A DNA stretch of 64,000 bases from Nocardioides sp. Root682 (lineage in GTDB: Bacteria; Actinomycetota; Actinomycetes; Propionibacteriales; Nocardioidaceae), in contig NZ_LMHJ01000003.1 in the NCBI RefSeq assembly GCF_001427795.1, positions 789,106 through 853,105 on the forward strand, read 5' to 3'. The notes beneath the pieces were generated by a model. The model had not been told where the DNA came from, ran no database searches, and worked only from the letters and a program-made list of their open reading frames with translations. Every line of letters begins with the position of its first letter. Position 1 is the stretch's first letter. Position numbers and translations under genes: made by a program. Of the stretch, positions 8,494 to 15,975 are shown one piece after another.

Positions 8494-9218
8494 CGAAGCG
8501 GAACGGACCCGGACCGCGCCCCAGCAAGGGACGCCCCGAGGGCTCGACGACCGACCAGCGGCTGCTCGACAGCCGCGGCGACGGCGGCTGGGTGCACACC
8601 GACACGTGGCGGGTGCTGAAGATCCAGGCGGAGTTCGTCGAGGGCTTCAACGACCTTGCCGAGCTCGGACCGGCGATCTCGGTGTTCGGATCGGCGCGGA
8701 TTCCTCCGACCCACCCCGCCTACGACATCGGTGTCCGCGTGGGCGCTGCGCTGGTCGAGGCCGGCTTCGCCGTCATCACCGGTGGAGGTCCCGGCGCCAT
8801 GGAGGCAGCGAACAAGGGCGCCATGGAGGCCGGCGGCGAGAGCGTCGGTCTCGGCATCGAGCTCCCGTGGGAGGCGAAGCTCAACGACTACGTGGGCTTC
8901 GGGCTGAACTTCCGGTACTTCTTCGTCCGCAAGATGATGTTCGTGAAGTACTCGCAGGGCTACGTCGTGCTGCCCGGCGGCATCGGCACCCTGGATGAGC
9001 TCTTCGAGGCGATGACGCTGTCCCAGACCCTCAAGATCACCCAGTTCCCGATCGTGCTGATGGGCGTGGAGTACTGGCAGGGCCTGATCGACTGGATGCA
9101 GGGCTCCATGCTCGCGGACGCCCGCATCAAGCAGACCGACATCGACATGCTGACCCTGACCGATGACGTCGACGAGGCCGTCGCGCTGATGGTGGCCGCC
9201 CGCGAGCGGCACGCCTGA
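8490..9218 (+). CDS. LOG-family protein (TIGR00730), cytokinin-type phosphoribohydrolase fold
   Basis: A 242-residue Rossmann-fold protein of the LOG/lysine-decarboxylase-like family, whose studied members cleave ribose 5-phosphate from nucleoside monophosphates. Key motifs are GSARIPPTHP and VITGGGPGAMEAANKGA, then the signature LPGGIGTLDELFEA, which carries the catalytic glutamate. A basic N-terminal tail of about 40 residues (GPGPRPSKGRPEGS) precedes the domain. It starts at ATG 8490, overlapping the dapE stop, so the pair forms a coupled unit. Whether the physiological substrate is AMP, another nucleotide or a cytokinin precursor cannot be told. Confidence 0.9.
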   Translation: MTKRNGPGPRPSKGRPEGSTTDQRLLDSRGDGGWVHTDTWRVLKIQAEFVEGFNDLAELGPAISVFGSARIPPTHPAYDIGVRVGAALVEAGFAVITGGGPGAMEAANKGAMEAGGESVGLGIELPWEAKLNDYVGFGLNFRYFFVRKMMFVKYSQGYVVLPGGIGTLDELFEAMTLSQTLKITQFPIVLMGVEYWQGLIDWMQGSMLADARIKQTDIDMLTLTDDVDEAVALMVAARERHA

Positions 9219-9228
9219 GGAGGAATCC

Positions 9229-9564
9229 GTGTCCCATCCGATGATGTGGGTGTTCGCCGTCCTCATCGTGCTCGCCATGGGCGGAGTCGCGATGCTGGCC
9301 GCCGGTCACGGCGAGCCGATGGCTCCGGCGTACGACGACCGTCCTGATGCGCTGGTCCCTGCCGACCGCAGGATCGAGGCCGGTGATCTCCGCAAGGTCC
9401 GTTTCTCGCTGGCCTTTCGCGGCTACCGGATGTCGGAGGTCGATGCGCTGCTCCGCCGGCTGGCGAGCGAGATGGAACCCCGTGCGAAGGTCAGGACCCC
9501 CGATTATTGGGGGCGATCGTCCACCGACGGAGCCGACGTCCCTGAGGAGGACCCGTCGGACTGA
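9229..9564 (+). CDS. small membrane-anchored DivIVA-domain protein
   Basis: A 111-residue protein with one N-terminal membrane segment (MWVFAVLIVLAMGGVAMLAA, residues about 6-25). It is followed by a DivIVA-like motif, RKVRFSLAFRGYRMSEVDALLRRLASEM, at about 60-87. The same FxxxxRGYxxxEVDxLL pattern marks the N-terminal lipid-binding region of DivIVA/Wag31 and related septum proteins. It is followed by a polar tail. GTG 9229 is preceded by GAGGAGGAAT at a good distance, and the gene follows the LOG gene by 10 bases, so it belongs to the dapE operon. A role in placing envelope growth factors is plausible but inferred. Confidence 0.75.
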   Translation: MSHPMMWVFAVLIVLAMGGVAMLAAGHGEPMAPAYDDRPDALVPADRRIEAGDLRKVRFSLAFRGYRMSEVDALLRRLASEMEPRAKVRTPDYWGRSSTDGADVPEEDPSD

Positions 9565-9620
9565 GCTCACGCCGACCGGGCGACACCCACCCGTGGCTGC
9601 GCGGTTTGCGTGGCATGGGC

Positions 9621-9626
9621 GATAAT
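9621..9626 (+). promoter_or_regulatory. candidate -10 box (GATAAT) for the DUF3117 gene
   Basis: GATAAT lies 71 bases upstream of ATG 9698 in the only sizeable gap of this run (9565-9697). No convincing -35 box is seen, so the leader would be about 65 bases. Confidence 0.4.
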
Positions 9627-9697
9627 GGTGCAGCGCACAAGTCGGGTGCACAGGGCGCACGACAAACTCGCAGAAGTTAGTGGAAGAGGGGTGCCGC

Positions 9698-9865
9698 ATG
9701 GCGGCAATGAAGCCTCGGACCGGTGACGGTCCGCTCGAGGTCACCAAGGAGGGGCGCGGCATCGTGATGCGCGTCCCGCTCGAGGGCGGTGGCCGACTCG
9801 TGGTCGAGCTCAATGCCGAGGAGGCCTCTGCGCTCGGCGACGCGCTCAAGACTGTGGTCGGGTGA
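9698..9865 (+). CDS. DUF3117 protein
   Basis: A 55-residue protein beginning MAAMKPRTGDGPLEVTKEGR and containing RVPLEGGGRLVVELNAEEA. This is a near-invariant small family across Actinobacteria with no assigned function. The sequence looks like a small beta-rich fold with acidic residues and no membrane segment. The start at ATG 9698 matches the conserved family beginning; GAGGGG lies 8 bases upstream. The last bases overlap the GTG of leucyl aminopeptidase, which implies coupled translation with pepA. Confidence 0.9.
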   Translation: MAAMKPRTGDGPLEVTKEGRGIVMRVPLEGGGRLVVELNAEEASALGDALKTVVG

Positions 9866-11475
9866 CTCCACCCGCTGCCCCCAGCCCCCAGGAGCCGGTC
9901 CTTCCGGGCCAGGTCTCACCTCCGGAGTTCGCGCTCAGCGATCTCCTGCCCGGCGCCATCATCGGCGTCGATGTCGTCGCGCTCCCGGTGCTGCCGGGCG
10001 ATGACGAGGTGCCCTTCCTGCTGGGACCGGGAGCAGCGGAGCTCGCCGACGAGCTCGATCTCGACCTGGTCGGCATCGCCGAGGTGCACGGGCTGACGGG
10101 AGCGACCGCCGAGGTCGCGTCCGTCCCGGTCCCCGGTGGTACGACGACCAATCCCGACCTGCGTCTGGTGATCCTGGTCGGCGTCGGTGCCGGGCAACCG
10201 ATCGACCTGCGCAGGGCGGGCGCCGCCCTGGCCCGCGCGAGCTTCGACCGCGACGCCGTCGCCACGTCGATCCCCGTGGTCGCCGGCGCCGGGATGTCCG
10301 ACGTGCATGCCTCGGTCGAGGCCTTCGTGGTCGGCACCATGCTCGGGAGCTTCGTCTTCCACTGGCGTTCACAAGGGCCCCAGCGCCTGCCTGTGCGCCG
10401 TGTCGTCATTGCGGGCCCGGAGGTCGGCGGTGACCGGGCCGTCCTCGAACGAGCGGTCGCGCTCGGAGGTGCTGGTTGGCGCTCGCGCATGCTGGCGACC
10501 GTTCCGTCGAACCTGAAGAACCCCGTGTGGCTGGCAGCGCAGGCCGAACACATCGCAGCAGCCTCAGGCCTCGACGTACAGGTCTGGGACGAGCAGGACC
10601 TCGCCAGTGAGGGCTTCGGCGGCATCCTTGCCGTCGGCGCCGCGTCCGCGACCCCGCCGCGACTGATCCGGCTGGACTACACACCGCACGGAGTGAGCGC
10701 TCGCGCTGCGAAGAAGCTTCCGCTGGTGGTGCTGGTCGGCAAGGGCATCACCTTCGACACCGGCGGCCTGTCGATCAAGCCGTCCGCCTCGATGGCGTCC
10801 ATGAAGCGCGACATGACCGGTGGCGGCGTCGTGCTGGCCACGATGGCTGCCCTGGCGGACGTCGACTGCCCGGTCCGGGTCATCGGCCTGGTCGCCGCGG
10901 CAGAGAACGCCATCTCGGGCAGCGCGCTGCGTCCCGGTGACGTGATCCGCCACTGGGGTGGGCGCACCACCGAAGTGGGCAACACCGACGCCGAGGGGCG
11001 GCTGGTCCTGGCCGATGCCCTCGCCTACGCCGTCACCGAGCTCGCCCCTGACCTGGTCGTCGACATCGCCACCCTCACCGGGGCCGTGAAGGTCGCGCTC
11101 GGCCAGCAGATGGGTGGCTTCTTCGCCACCGACGACGCACTCGCCACCGCATTGACCGCTGCCGGTGAGCAGTCCGGCGAGCCGCTGTGGCGATTCCCCT
11201 TGTACGACGGCTACGAGGACAAGCTGGCGTCGAAGATCGCCGACGCGAGCAATGACCCCGGGGGAGCGGGCGCGATCACCGCAGCCCTGTTCCTGCGCCA
11301 CTTCGTGGGCGACGTCCCCTGGGCACACCTCGACATCGCCTCCGTCGGCGACGTCGAGAAGGAGTGGCACGAGTGGACGGTCGGTCCCTCGGGCTTCGGG
11401 GCGCGCTTGTTGCTGACCTGGCTCGGGTCGACCGACCCGCTGGACGGGATCCTCGCCGAGGATCCGACCAGCTAG
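9862..11475 (+). CDS. pepA: leucyl aminopeptidase, M17 family
   Basis: Removes N-terminal residues from peptides in the cytoplasm using two metal ions. The 537-residue protein has an N-terminal macro-like domain (to about 190) and a C-terminal catalytic domain. Catalytic-domain motifs are LVGKGITFDTGGLSIKPS, MKRDMTGGGVVLA and the family signature N374-T-D-A-E-G-R-L, with metal ligands and the bicarbonate-binding arginine in place. The C-terminal WAHLDIAS segment is also conserved. The start is GTG 9862, overlapping the DUF3117 stop. It converges on the O-methyltransferase gene with only 3 bases between. The N-terminal PPAAPSPQEP extension is probably flexible. Confidence 0.93.
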   Translation: MTPPAAPSPQEPVLPGQVSPPEFALSDLLPGAIIGVDVVALPVLPGDDEVPFLLGPGAAELADELDLDLVGIAEVHGLTGATAEVASVPVPGGTTTNPDLRLVILVGVGAGQPIDLRRAGAALARASFDRDAVATSIPVVAGAGMSDVHASVEAFVVGTMLGSFVFHWRSQGPQRLPVRRVVIAGPEVGGDRAVLERAVALGGAGWRSRMLATVPSNLKNPVWLAAQAEHIAAASGLDVQVWDEQDLASEGFGGILAVGAASATPPRLIRLDYTPHGVSARAAKKLPLVVLVGKGITFDTGGLSIKPSASMASMKRDMTGGGVVLATMAALADVDCPVRVIGLVAAAENAISGSALRPGDVIRHWGGRTTEVGNTDAEGRLVLADALAYAVTELAPDLVVDIATLTGAVKVALGQQMGGFFATDDALATALTAAGEQSGEPLWRFPLYDGYEDKLASKIADASNDPGGAGAITAALFLRHFVGDVPWAHLDIASVGDVEKEWHEWTVGPSGFGARLLLTWLGSTDPLDGILAEDPTS

Positions 11476-11478
11476 ACC

Positions 11479-12135
11479 TCAATCGGTCTCGGGGATCCAT
11501 TCCTTCTTGGCCAGCAACAGGCCGTCGCCGACGGGCAGGAGCACCGGCACGAGGCCCTCGGTCGCCGCGACCTGCTGGACCAGGTCCCGGATCGCGACGG
11601 TCTCGTCGTCACGCACGGCCGGGTCGGCGACCTTGCCGTGCCACAGGGCGTTGTCGAAGGCCACCACGCCGCCGGGACGCAGCAGGCGCAGCGCCTCGGT
11701 GAGGTAGGCGCCGTACTCGCGCTTGTCGCCATCGGCGAAGACGAGGTCGTAGTGACCGTCGGTGAGGCGGGGGAGCACGTCGAGGGCCGACCCGGCGATG
11801 GTGCGGGCCCGCTGCGGCGCGACACCGGCCTCCTTGAAGGACTCGCGGGCCAGGCGCTGGTGCTCGGCCTCCACGTCGACGGTGGTCAGGACGCCGTCCG
11901 ATCGCATGCCCCGCAGCAGCCAGACACCGGAGACGCCGGTACCGGTGCCGATCTCCACCACGGCACGCGCCTCGAGCACGGAGGCGAGGAAGCAGAGGGC
12001 CGCTCCGCCGCCGGAGCCGATCGGGGTCACGCCGACCTCGGCGGACCGTGCGCGGGCGGCGGTCAGGACGTCGTCCTCGACGACGTAGGTGTCGGCGTAC
12101 GTCCAGCTGGTTGCGTTGATCGGTGTCGGAGCCAC
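11479..12135 (-). CDS. SAM-dependent O-methyltransferase
   Basis: A 218-residue class I methyltransferase of the catechol/caffeoyl-CoA type. It has the SAM-binding loop VVEIGTGTGVSGVWLLRGM, the acidic VDVEAEHQRLAR, DLVFADGDKREY as the metal-binding motif and GGVVAFDNALWHGKV. The substrate is unknown. It is divergent from sigE, as in Mycobacterium tuberculosis, where Rv1220c sits next to sigE. The start is GTG 12135 because a TAGGGT box on minus ends exactly 7 bases upstream, the leaderless spacing. An ATG at 12234 is in frame but would add 33 non-conserved residues reaching into the sigE promoter region. Confidence 0.88.
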   Translation of the reverse strand: MAPTPINATSWTYADTYVVEDDVLTAARARSAEVGVTPIGSGGGAALCFLASVLEARAVVEIGTGTGVSGVWLLRGMRSDGVLTTVDVEAEHQRLARESFKEAGVAPQRARTIAGSALDVLPRLTDGHYDLVFADGDKREYGAYLTEALRLLRPGGVVAFDNALWHGKVADPAVRDDETVAIRDLVQQVAATEGLVPVLLPVGDGLLLAKKEWIPETD

Positions 12136-12142
12136 GGTTCTC

Positions 12143-12148
12143 ACCCTA
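12143..12148 (-). promoter_or_regulatory. -10 box for leaderless O-methyltransferase gene
   Basis: TAGGGT on minus, 7 bases before GTG 12135. It decides that start over the longer ATG 12234 alternative. Confidence 0.5.
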
Positions 12149-12236
12149 AGGCTCACGGCGGCGCGGGCGGCGGACCCGGCGCCGGGAACACCGGATCCTC
12201 TCCGATCGTTGTGGCCATTGTTGGGGGAGTTCACAG

Positions 12237-12263
12237 GGAACCCTCAGGACCCGGCTCTACGGT
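12237..12263 (+). promoter_or_regulatory. candidate ECF-type promoter of sigE
   Basis: GGAACC at 12237-12242, a 17-base spacer and CGGT at 12260-12263 resemble ECF sigma targets of the SigE/SigH kind, lying about 48 bases before the sigE start. This would allow autoregulation; it is one match seen by eye. Confidence 0.45.
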
Positions 12264-12311
12264 GAGAGGACCAGACCACCCTTGGTACTGACGCAGCGGA
12301 AGAAGGCCACG

Positions 12312-12911
12312 ATGAAGGAGCCCGTCGATCCCCAGGTCCCCGAACAGGACCTGAACTGGGAAGCAATCGTCGAGCAGCACTCCGATCGCGTCTACCGCCT
12401 TGCGCTCCGTCTGACCGGGAACCGGCACGACGCCGAGGACCTCACCCAGGAAGTGTTCGTGCGGGTGTTCCGCTCGTTGCACACCTACACGCCCGGCACG
12501 TTCGAGGGCTGGCTGCACCGGATCACCACCAACCTGTTCCTGGACCAGGCCCGCCGCAAGCAGCGGATCCGGTTCGACACCCTGTCCGACGAGCGCGCCG
12601 CACGGCTCGCGAGCGCTTCCCCGGCGCCCGAGATCGCGTACGCAGACCTGAACTTCGAGGACGACGTCGAGGCCGCGCTGGCGTCCCTTCCGCCCGACTT
12701 CCGCGCGGCGGTCGTGCTCTGCGACATCGAGGGCCTCAGCTACGAGGAGATCGCCGACATCCTCGGTGCCAAGCTCGGCACCGTCCGCTCGCGCATCCAC
12801 CGTGGCCGTGCCCTGCTGCGCAACGCCCTCGCCCACCGCGCGCCTCAGGGCGACCGCACCCGCTATCTCGGACCCGCCACCGTCTCCCTTGCCGGTGGAG
12901 CGACGGGATGA
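12312..12911 (+). CDS. sigE: ECF RNA polymerase sigma factor, SigE type
   Basis: A 199-residue group 4 sigma factor directing transcription under envelope stress. Region 2 is visible as VYRLALRLTGNRHDAEDLTQEVFVRVF and WLHRITTNLFLDQARR. Region 4 is LASLPPDFRAAVVLCDIEGLSYEEIADILG with the helix-turn-helix KLGTVRSRIHRGRALLRNAL. ATG 12312 follows GGAAGAAGG by 8 bases. The following genes, an HxxxCxxC anti-sigma factor and HtrA, reproduce the M. tuberculosis sigE-rseA-htrA order, which supports the SigE assignment rather than another ECF factor. Confidence 0.92.
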   Translation: MKEPVDPQVPEQDLNWEAIVEQHSDRVYRLALRLTGNRHDAEDLTQEVFVRVFRSLHTYTPGTFEGWLHRITTNLFLDQARRKQRIRFDTLSDERAARLASASPAPEIAYADLNFEDDVEAALASLPPDFRAAVVLCDIEGLSYEEIADILGAKLGTVRSRIHRGRALLRNALAHRAPQGDRTRYLGPATVSLAGGATG

Positions 12912-12978
12912 ATCACCCCACTCGATTCCCCGCCTCCCCCGCTTCGCTCCTCCGGCGAACAATCGATCGGGGACCCCG

Positions 12979-13488
12979 ATGATCGGCCACCTCGGCAACC
13001 GGGTCAGTGCCCTGCTGGACGGCCAGCTGTCCGCGCGGGACACCGAAGAGGCATGGGCACACGTCTATGCCTGTCACACCTGCCGCGACCTCGTCGAGCG
13101 GGAGGGATGGGTGAAGACCCGCCTGGCCGGTCTGTGCGGCGGTGAGGGGTCGGTTCCCTCGAACCTCAAGGGATCGCTGCTCAGCATGCCGCCGGGCGAC
13201 GCCCTGCTCTCCGGTGTCGATGCCGGTCACGGTCCACGCCGCGGCACCGGCGTGGTGATGATCGGTGGCGGCGCGCTGGGAGCAGCGATGCTGGGTGTGT
13301 TGGCCTTCGGCCTCAACCCGGGTGCCCTGCCGCCAGCGGATCGTCGTCCGCCGACGACCCAGATCGACTCCGTCGTGCCCTCTGCTCCCGCGACGACCCC
13401 CTCGACCAACGCCGGCAACGGCGCCGCGACGGTGTCCACCACCCTCACCACCGTGCTACGGATGCCCGTGCGAGGGATGCTCCCGTAG
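12979..13488 (+). CDS. rseA: anti-sigma factor of SigE (RseA-like, zinc-binding)
   Basis: A 169-residue membrane protein expected to hold SigE inactive. The N-terminal domain carries H-V-Y-A-C-H-T-C, the HxxxCxxC zinc anti-sigma signature, between VSALLDGQLSARDTEEAWAH and RDLVEREGW. One membrane helix follows (GVVMIGGGALGAAMLGVLAFGL, about 95-116), then a Pro/Thr/Ser-rich segment presumably outside. The start ATG 12979 has only a weak GGGGA ahead; the frame is open upstream into sigE, so a GTG/ATG further up cannot be excluded. It lies 67 bases after sigE and 43 before htrA, in one transcription unit. Confidence 0.85.
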   Translation: MIGHLGNRVSALLDGQLSARDTEEAWAHVYACHTCRDLVEREGWVKTRLAGLCGGEGSVPSNLKGSLLSMPPGDALLSGVDAGHGPRRGTGVVMIGGGALGAAMLGVLAFGLNPGALPPADRRPPTTQIDSVVPSAPATTPSTNAGNGAATVSTTLTTVLRMPVRGMLP

Positions 13489-13531
13489 GGCGCATCCGGT
13501 CCCGGCTGGGTGGATCAGACATGATGACAAT

Positions 13532-14920
13532 GTGAACGACGAGTACGACGCCGCCCGGGAACCGACCGAAGCGATCGAGGACACCGCCCCGATCGGTGCG
13601 GAGGAACCCGCCCCGCAGTGGGCGCCTCCGGCGCCGGGAGCAGTCCCTGTGCCCGTGGCCGGCCGCCCGGACTCGACGCCCGAGCAGACCCTTCCGATGC
13701 CCGTCGGCACGCTCGCTCCGTCACTGATGCCGCCCGCACCGCCCGCGCCGCCGACGCCCGCCGACCTGTCGGTCCGGCGCCCGGTCCTGCCGACCCTGCC
13801 CGGCGAACGCGGCACCGGTTCGTCGCGTCGGATCTGGCCGGCCGTGGCCCTGTTGGCGCTCGTCGTCGGCCTCGGCGGCGGGTTCCTCGGCGCGCTCGCC
13901 TACGACAAGGTCGCTGACGACGAGACCAACACCGGATTCGCGGACGGCGGCCTGTCCGACGTCGACCTCGAGGAGCTGCCACCGCTCGAGGCGCCCGGAT
14001 CGATCGCCGCAGTGGCCCAGGCCGTGCTCCCGAGCACGGTCCAGATCATCGCGGAGTACGACGGCCAGGAGGCCGGCGCCACAGGTTCTGGCTGGGTGAT
14101 GGACAAGAACGGCCACGTGATCACCAACAACCACGTCGTCGCGTCGGCAGCCAAGAGCAAGGGCCCGATCGTGGTCGTGGACCACGATCGCAACCGTTAC
14201 GAGGCGACGGTGGTCGGGCTCAGCAAGGTCTACGACCTCGCGGTGCTCTCCGTGAAGGACTACAAGGGCCTGGTCCCCGCGAAGCTCGGCTACTCCAAGC
14301 GGTTGCGGGTCGGTGAGCCGGTGGTCGCCATCGGATCGCCGCTGAGCCTTCCCGACACGGTGACCTCCGGCATCGTGAGCTACCTCCAGCGGCCGGTCAC
14401 GACGGGTTCGGCGGCGGACCAGTCGTACATCAATGCCGTGCAGACCGATGCGGCGATCAACCCGGGGAACTCCGGTGGCCCGCTGGTCAACATGCAGGGC
14501 GAGGTCATCGGCGTGAACTCCGCGATCGCCACGGCTGGCGGCGGCTCGATCGACTCCGAGGCCGGCAACATCGGTGTCGGCTTCGCGATCCCCGTCGAGC
14601 AGGTCCGGGTCACCGCCGACCAGATCCTCAGGACGGGCAAGGCGCAGTACCCCGTGATCGGTGCCAAGGTGAAGACCGGCGGCATCCCTTCCGGCGACGG
14701 CGCCGAGCTCGACGAGATCGTCGCCAGGAGCCCTGCCCAGAAGGCCGGCCTCCGCAAGGGCGACCTGATCACCCACCTCAACGGCGCTCGGGTCAGCGAC
14801 GGCATCTCGCTGATCGTCGCCATCCGCAGCTACCAGCCCGGCCAGACCATCGAGTTCACCGTCAAGCGCGGCAACAACGACAAATTGGTCAAGGTCGTCC
14901 TCGACGGCGAGGAAGGCTGA
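13532..14920 (+). CDS. htrA: HtrA/DegP-type serine protease with PDZ domain
   Basis: A 462-residue membrane-anchored envelope protease. The first 100 residues are Pro/Ala-rich cytoplasmic sequence, then one membrane helix (IWPAVALLALVVGLGGGFLGALAYD). The trypsin-like S1C domain has H201 in TNNHVV, D235 in YDLAVLSV and S314 in NPGNSGGPL. A PDZ domain (GAELDEIVARSPAQKAGLRK, GDLITHLNGARV) closes the protein. The start is GTG 13532 (VNDEYDAAREP); a CATGAT box ends 6 bases upstream, so an additional leaderless transcript is possible. It is the third gene of the sigE block. In mycobacteria tatB follows; here it does not. Confidence 0.93.
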   Translation: MNDEYDAAREPTEAIEDTAPIGAEEPAPQWAPPAPGAVPVPVAGRPDSTPEQTLPMPVGTLAPSLMPPAPPAPPTPADLSVRRPVLPTLPGERGTGSSRRIWPAVALLALVVGLGGGFLGALAYDKVADDETNTGFADGGLSDVDLEELPPLEAPGSIAAVAQAVLPSTVQIIAEYDGQEAGATGSGWVMDKNGHVITNNHVVASAAKSKGPIVVVDHDRNRYEATVVGLSKVYDLAVLSVKDYKGLVPAKLGYSKRLRVGEPVVAIGSPLSLPDTVTSGIVSYLQRPVTTGSAADQSYINAVQTDAAINPGNSGGPLVNMQGEVIGVNSAIATAGGGSIDSEAGNIGVGFAIPVEQVRVTADQILRTGKAQYPVIGAKVKTGGIPSGDGAELDEIVARSPAQKAGLRKGDLITHLNGARVSDGISLIVAIRSYQPGQTIEFTVKRGNNDKLVKVVLDGEEG

Positions 14921-14948
14921 GCGCCGCCGGACGACGCTTCAGTGCGCG

Positions 14949-15182
14949 TCAGTCGGCGTCGGAGTCCACGAACGGGTGCTCGGCTACGTACTGCTCGGCT
15001 GACCTGTACTGCTGCTGGATGTACTCCTCGAGGCGCGAGCCCTCGACGCGCCACTGCCCCCGCCCGCCGATCTTGATCGCCGGCAGGTCGCCACGGCGCA
15101 CGAGCGCGTAGACCTGCGCGCTGGAGGTGTTGAGGACCTCAGCGACGTCGGCGAGCGTGAGGAAACGTGGCGTACCGCTCAT
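14949..15182 (-). CDS. excisionase-type / BldC-like small DNA-binding protein
   Basis: A 77-residue winged-helix protein of the MerR-like excisionase family. FLTLADVAEVLNTSSAQVYALVRRGDLPAIKIGGRGQWRV contains the helix-turn-helix and wing that bind DNA in BldC and Xis relatives. A short acidic tail follows. No integrase or phage gene is nearby, so a chromosomal regulator is more likely than an excisionase. The divergent neighbours are the SAF protein and the CpaE-like ATPase, which it may control. ATG 15182 is preceded on minus by GACGAT six bases away, a weak leaderless signal. Confidence 0.85.
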   Translation of the reverse strand: MSGTPRFLTLADVAEVLNTSSAQVYALVRRGDLPAIKIGGRGQWRVEGSRLEEYIQQQYRSAEQYVAEHPFVDSDAD

Positions 15183-15281
15183 GGCCCCATCGTCGCACTC
15201 CGCGCCCGCGTGCGCAGCGGCGGCGCGTCGGACTGTGGATGACGGGGTGACGATCGGCGTCCGGCACTGCATGATGTTCGC

Positions 15282-15968
15282 GTGTCCAGAGATCTCGGGA
15301 TTTCTCCGGGCACGTCCGTCCCGCCGATCGCCACCCGTGTGGCGCGGCCGGGCTGGCGTGACCCCAGGTTGTGGATCGGCATTGCGCTGGTCACCGGTTC
15401 GATCGTCGTCGGAGCGCGGTTGCTCGCGGCTGCCGACGACACGGTGCAGGTCTGGGCGCTGGCCGAGGACCGCGGCAGCGGTTCCCCGCTGGTGAGCGAC
15501 GACCTGAGCGTGCAACGGGTCCGTTTCGCCGAGGGCGCGGTGCTGGACCGGTACTTCCCTGCGGACGAGCCGGTGCCCACGGACCTGGTCCTGACCCGCG
15601 CGGTGGGCGCCGGTGAGCTCCTCGCCCGCTCGGCGGTGGGGGAGGCCGACGCCGAGGAGGTGCTGCAGGTGCCGCTCGAGGTGGACCCGAACCGGGTGCC
15701 GCCCGACGTCGAGACCGGGTCGGTGGTCGACGTGTGGGTCAGCGACGGTGCCGGGCTCGCCAAGGGGGCGACGTCGGAGGACCTGGAGGTGGACGCGCCC
15801 GCCCTCAGCGAGGTGACCGTCGTCGCGGCCCCCGAGTACGACGACACGTTCGCCGTCACCGGAGCGCGCCAGCTGGTCGTGGCGGTCGACGACCGGGGCG
15901 CGGCCGAGTTCGAACGCCTGCTCAGCTCGCTCCAGGACCCGGTCATCCGGATCCTCCAACGGTCCTGA
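15282..15968 (+). CDS. SAF-domain protein (CpaB/RcpC-like)
   Basis: A 228-residue protein with one N-terminal membrane helix (LWIGIALVTGSIVVGARLLAAA). A SAF domain follows, of the type found in CpaB, which assists Flp/Tad pilus assembly in the periplasm or cell wall. The SAF core includes LVSDDLSVQRVRFAEG and LTRAVGAGELLARSAVG. The distal half (VPPDVETGSVVDVWVSD) resembles the second beta domain of CpaB. The next gene, 7 bases on, encodes a TadZ/CpaE-like ATPase, which strengthens the pilus-type reading, but no pilin, TadA or TadB gene is in the window. GTG 15282 has CATGAT six bases before it, a possible leaderless promoter. Confidence 0.75.
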   Translation: MSRDLGISPGTSVPPIATRVARPGWRDPRLWIGIALVTGSIVVGARLLAAADDTVQVWALAEDRGSGSPLVSDDLSVQRVRFAEGAVLDRYFPADEPVPTDLVLTRAVGAGELLARSAVGEADAEEVLQVPLEVDPNRVPPDVETGSVVDVWVSDGAGLAKGATSEDLEVDAPALSEVTVVAAPEYDDTFAVTGARQLVVAVDDRGAAEFERLLSSLQDPVIRILQRS

Positions 15969-15975
15969 GGTCGCG

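Noticed and set aside
12136..12234. ATG 12234 as start of the O-methyltransferase
   Set aside because: Adds 33 residues unlike the family and would place the gene over the sigE promoter; the TAGGGT box points to GTG 12135.
14949..15182. Phage excisionase
   Set aside because: The fold fits, but no integrase, attachment site or phage gene is near; a BldC-like regulator is the simpler reading.
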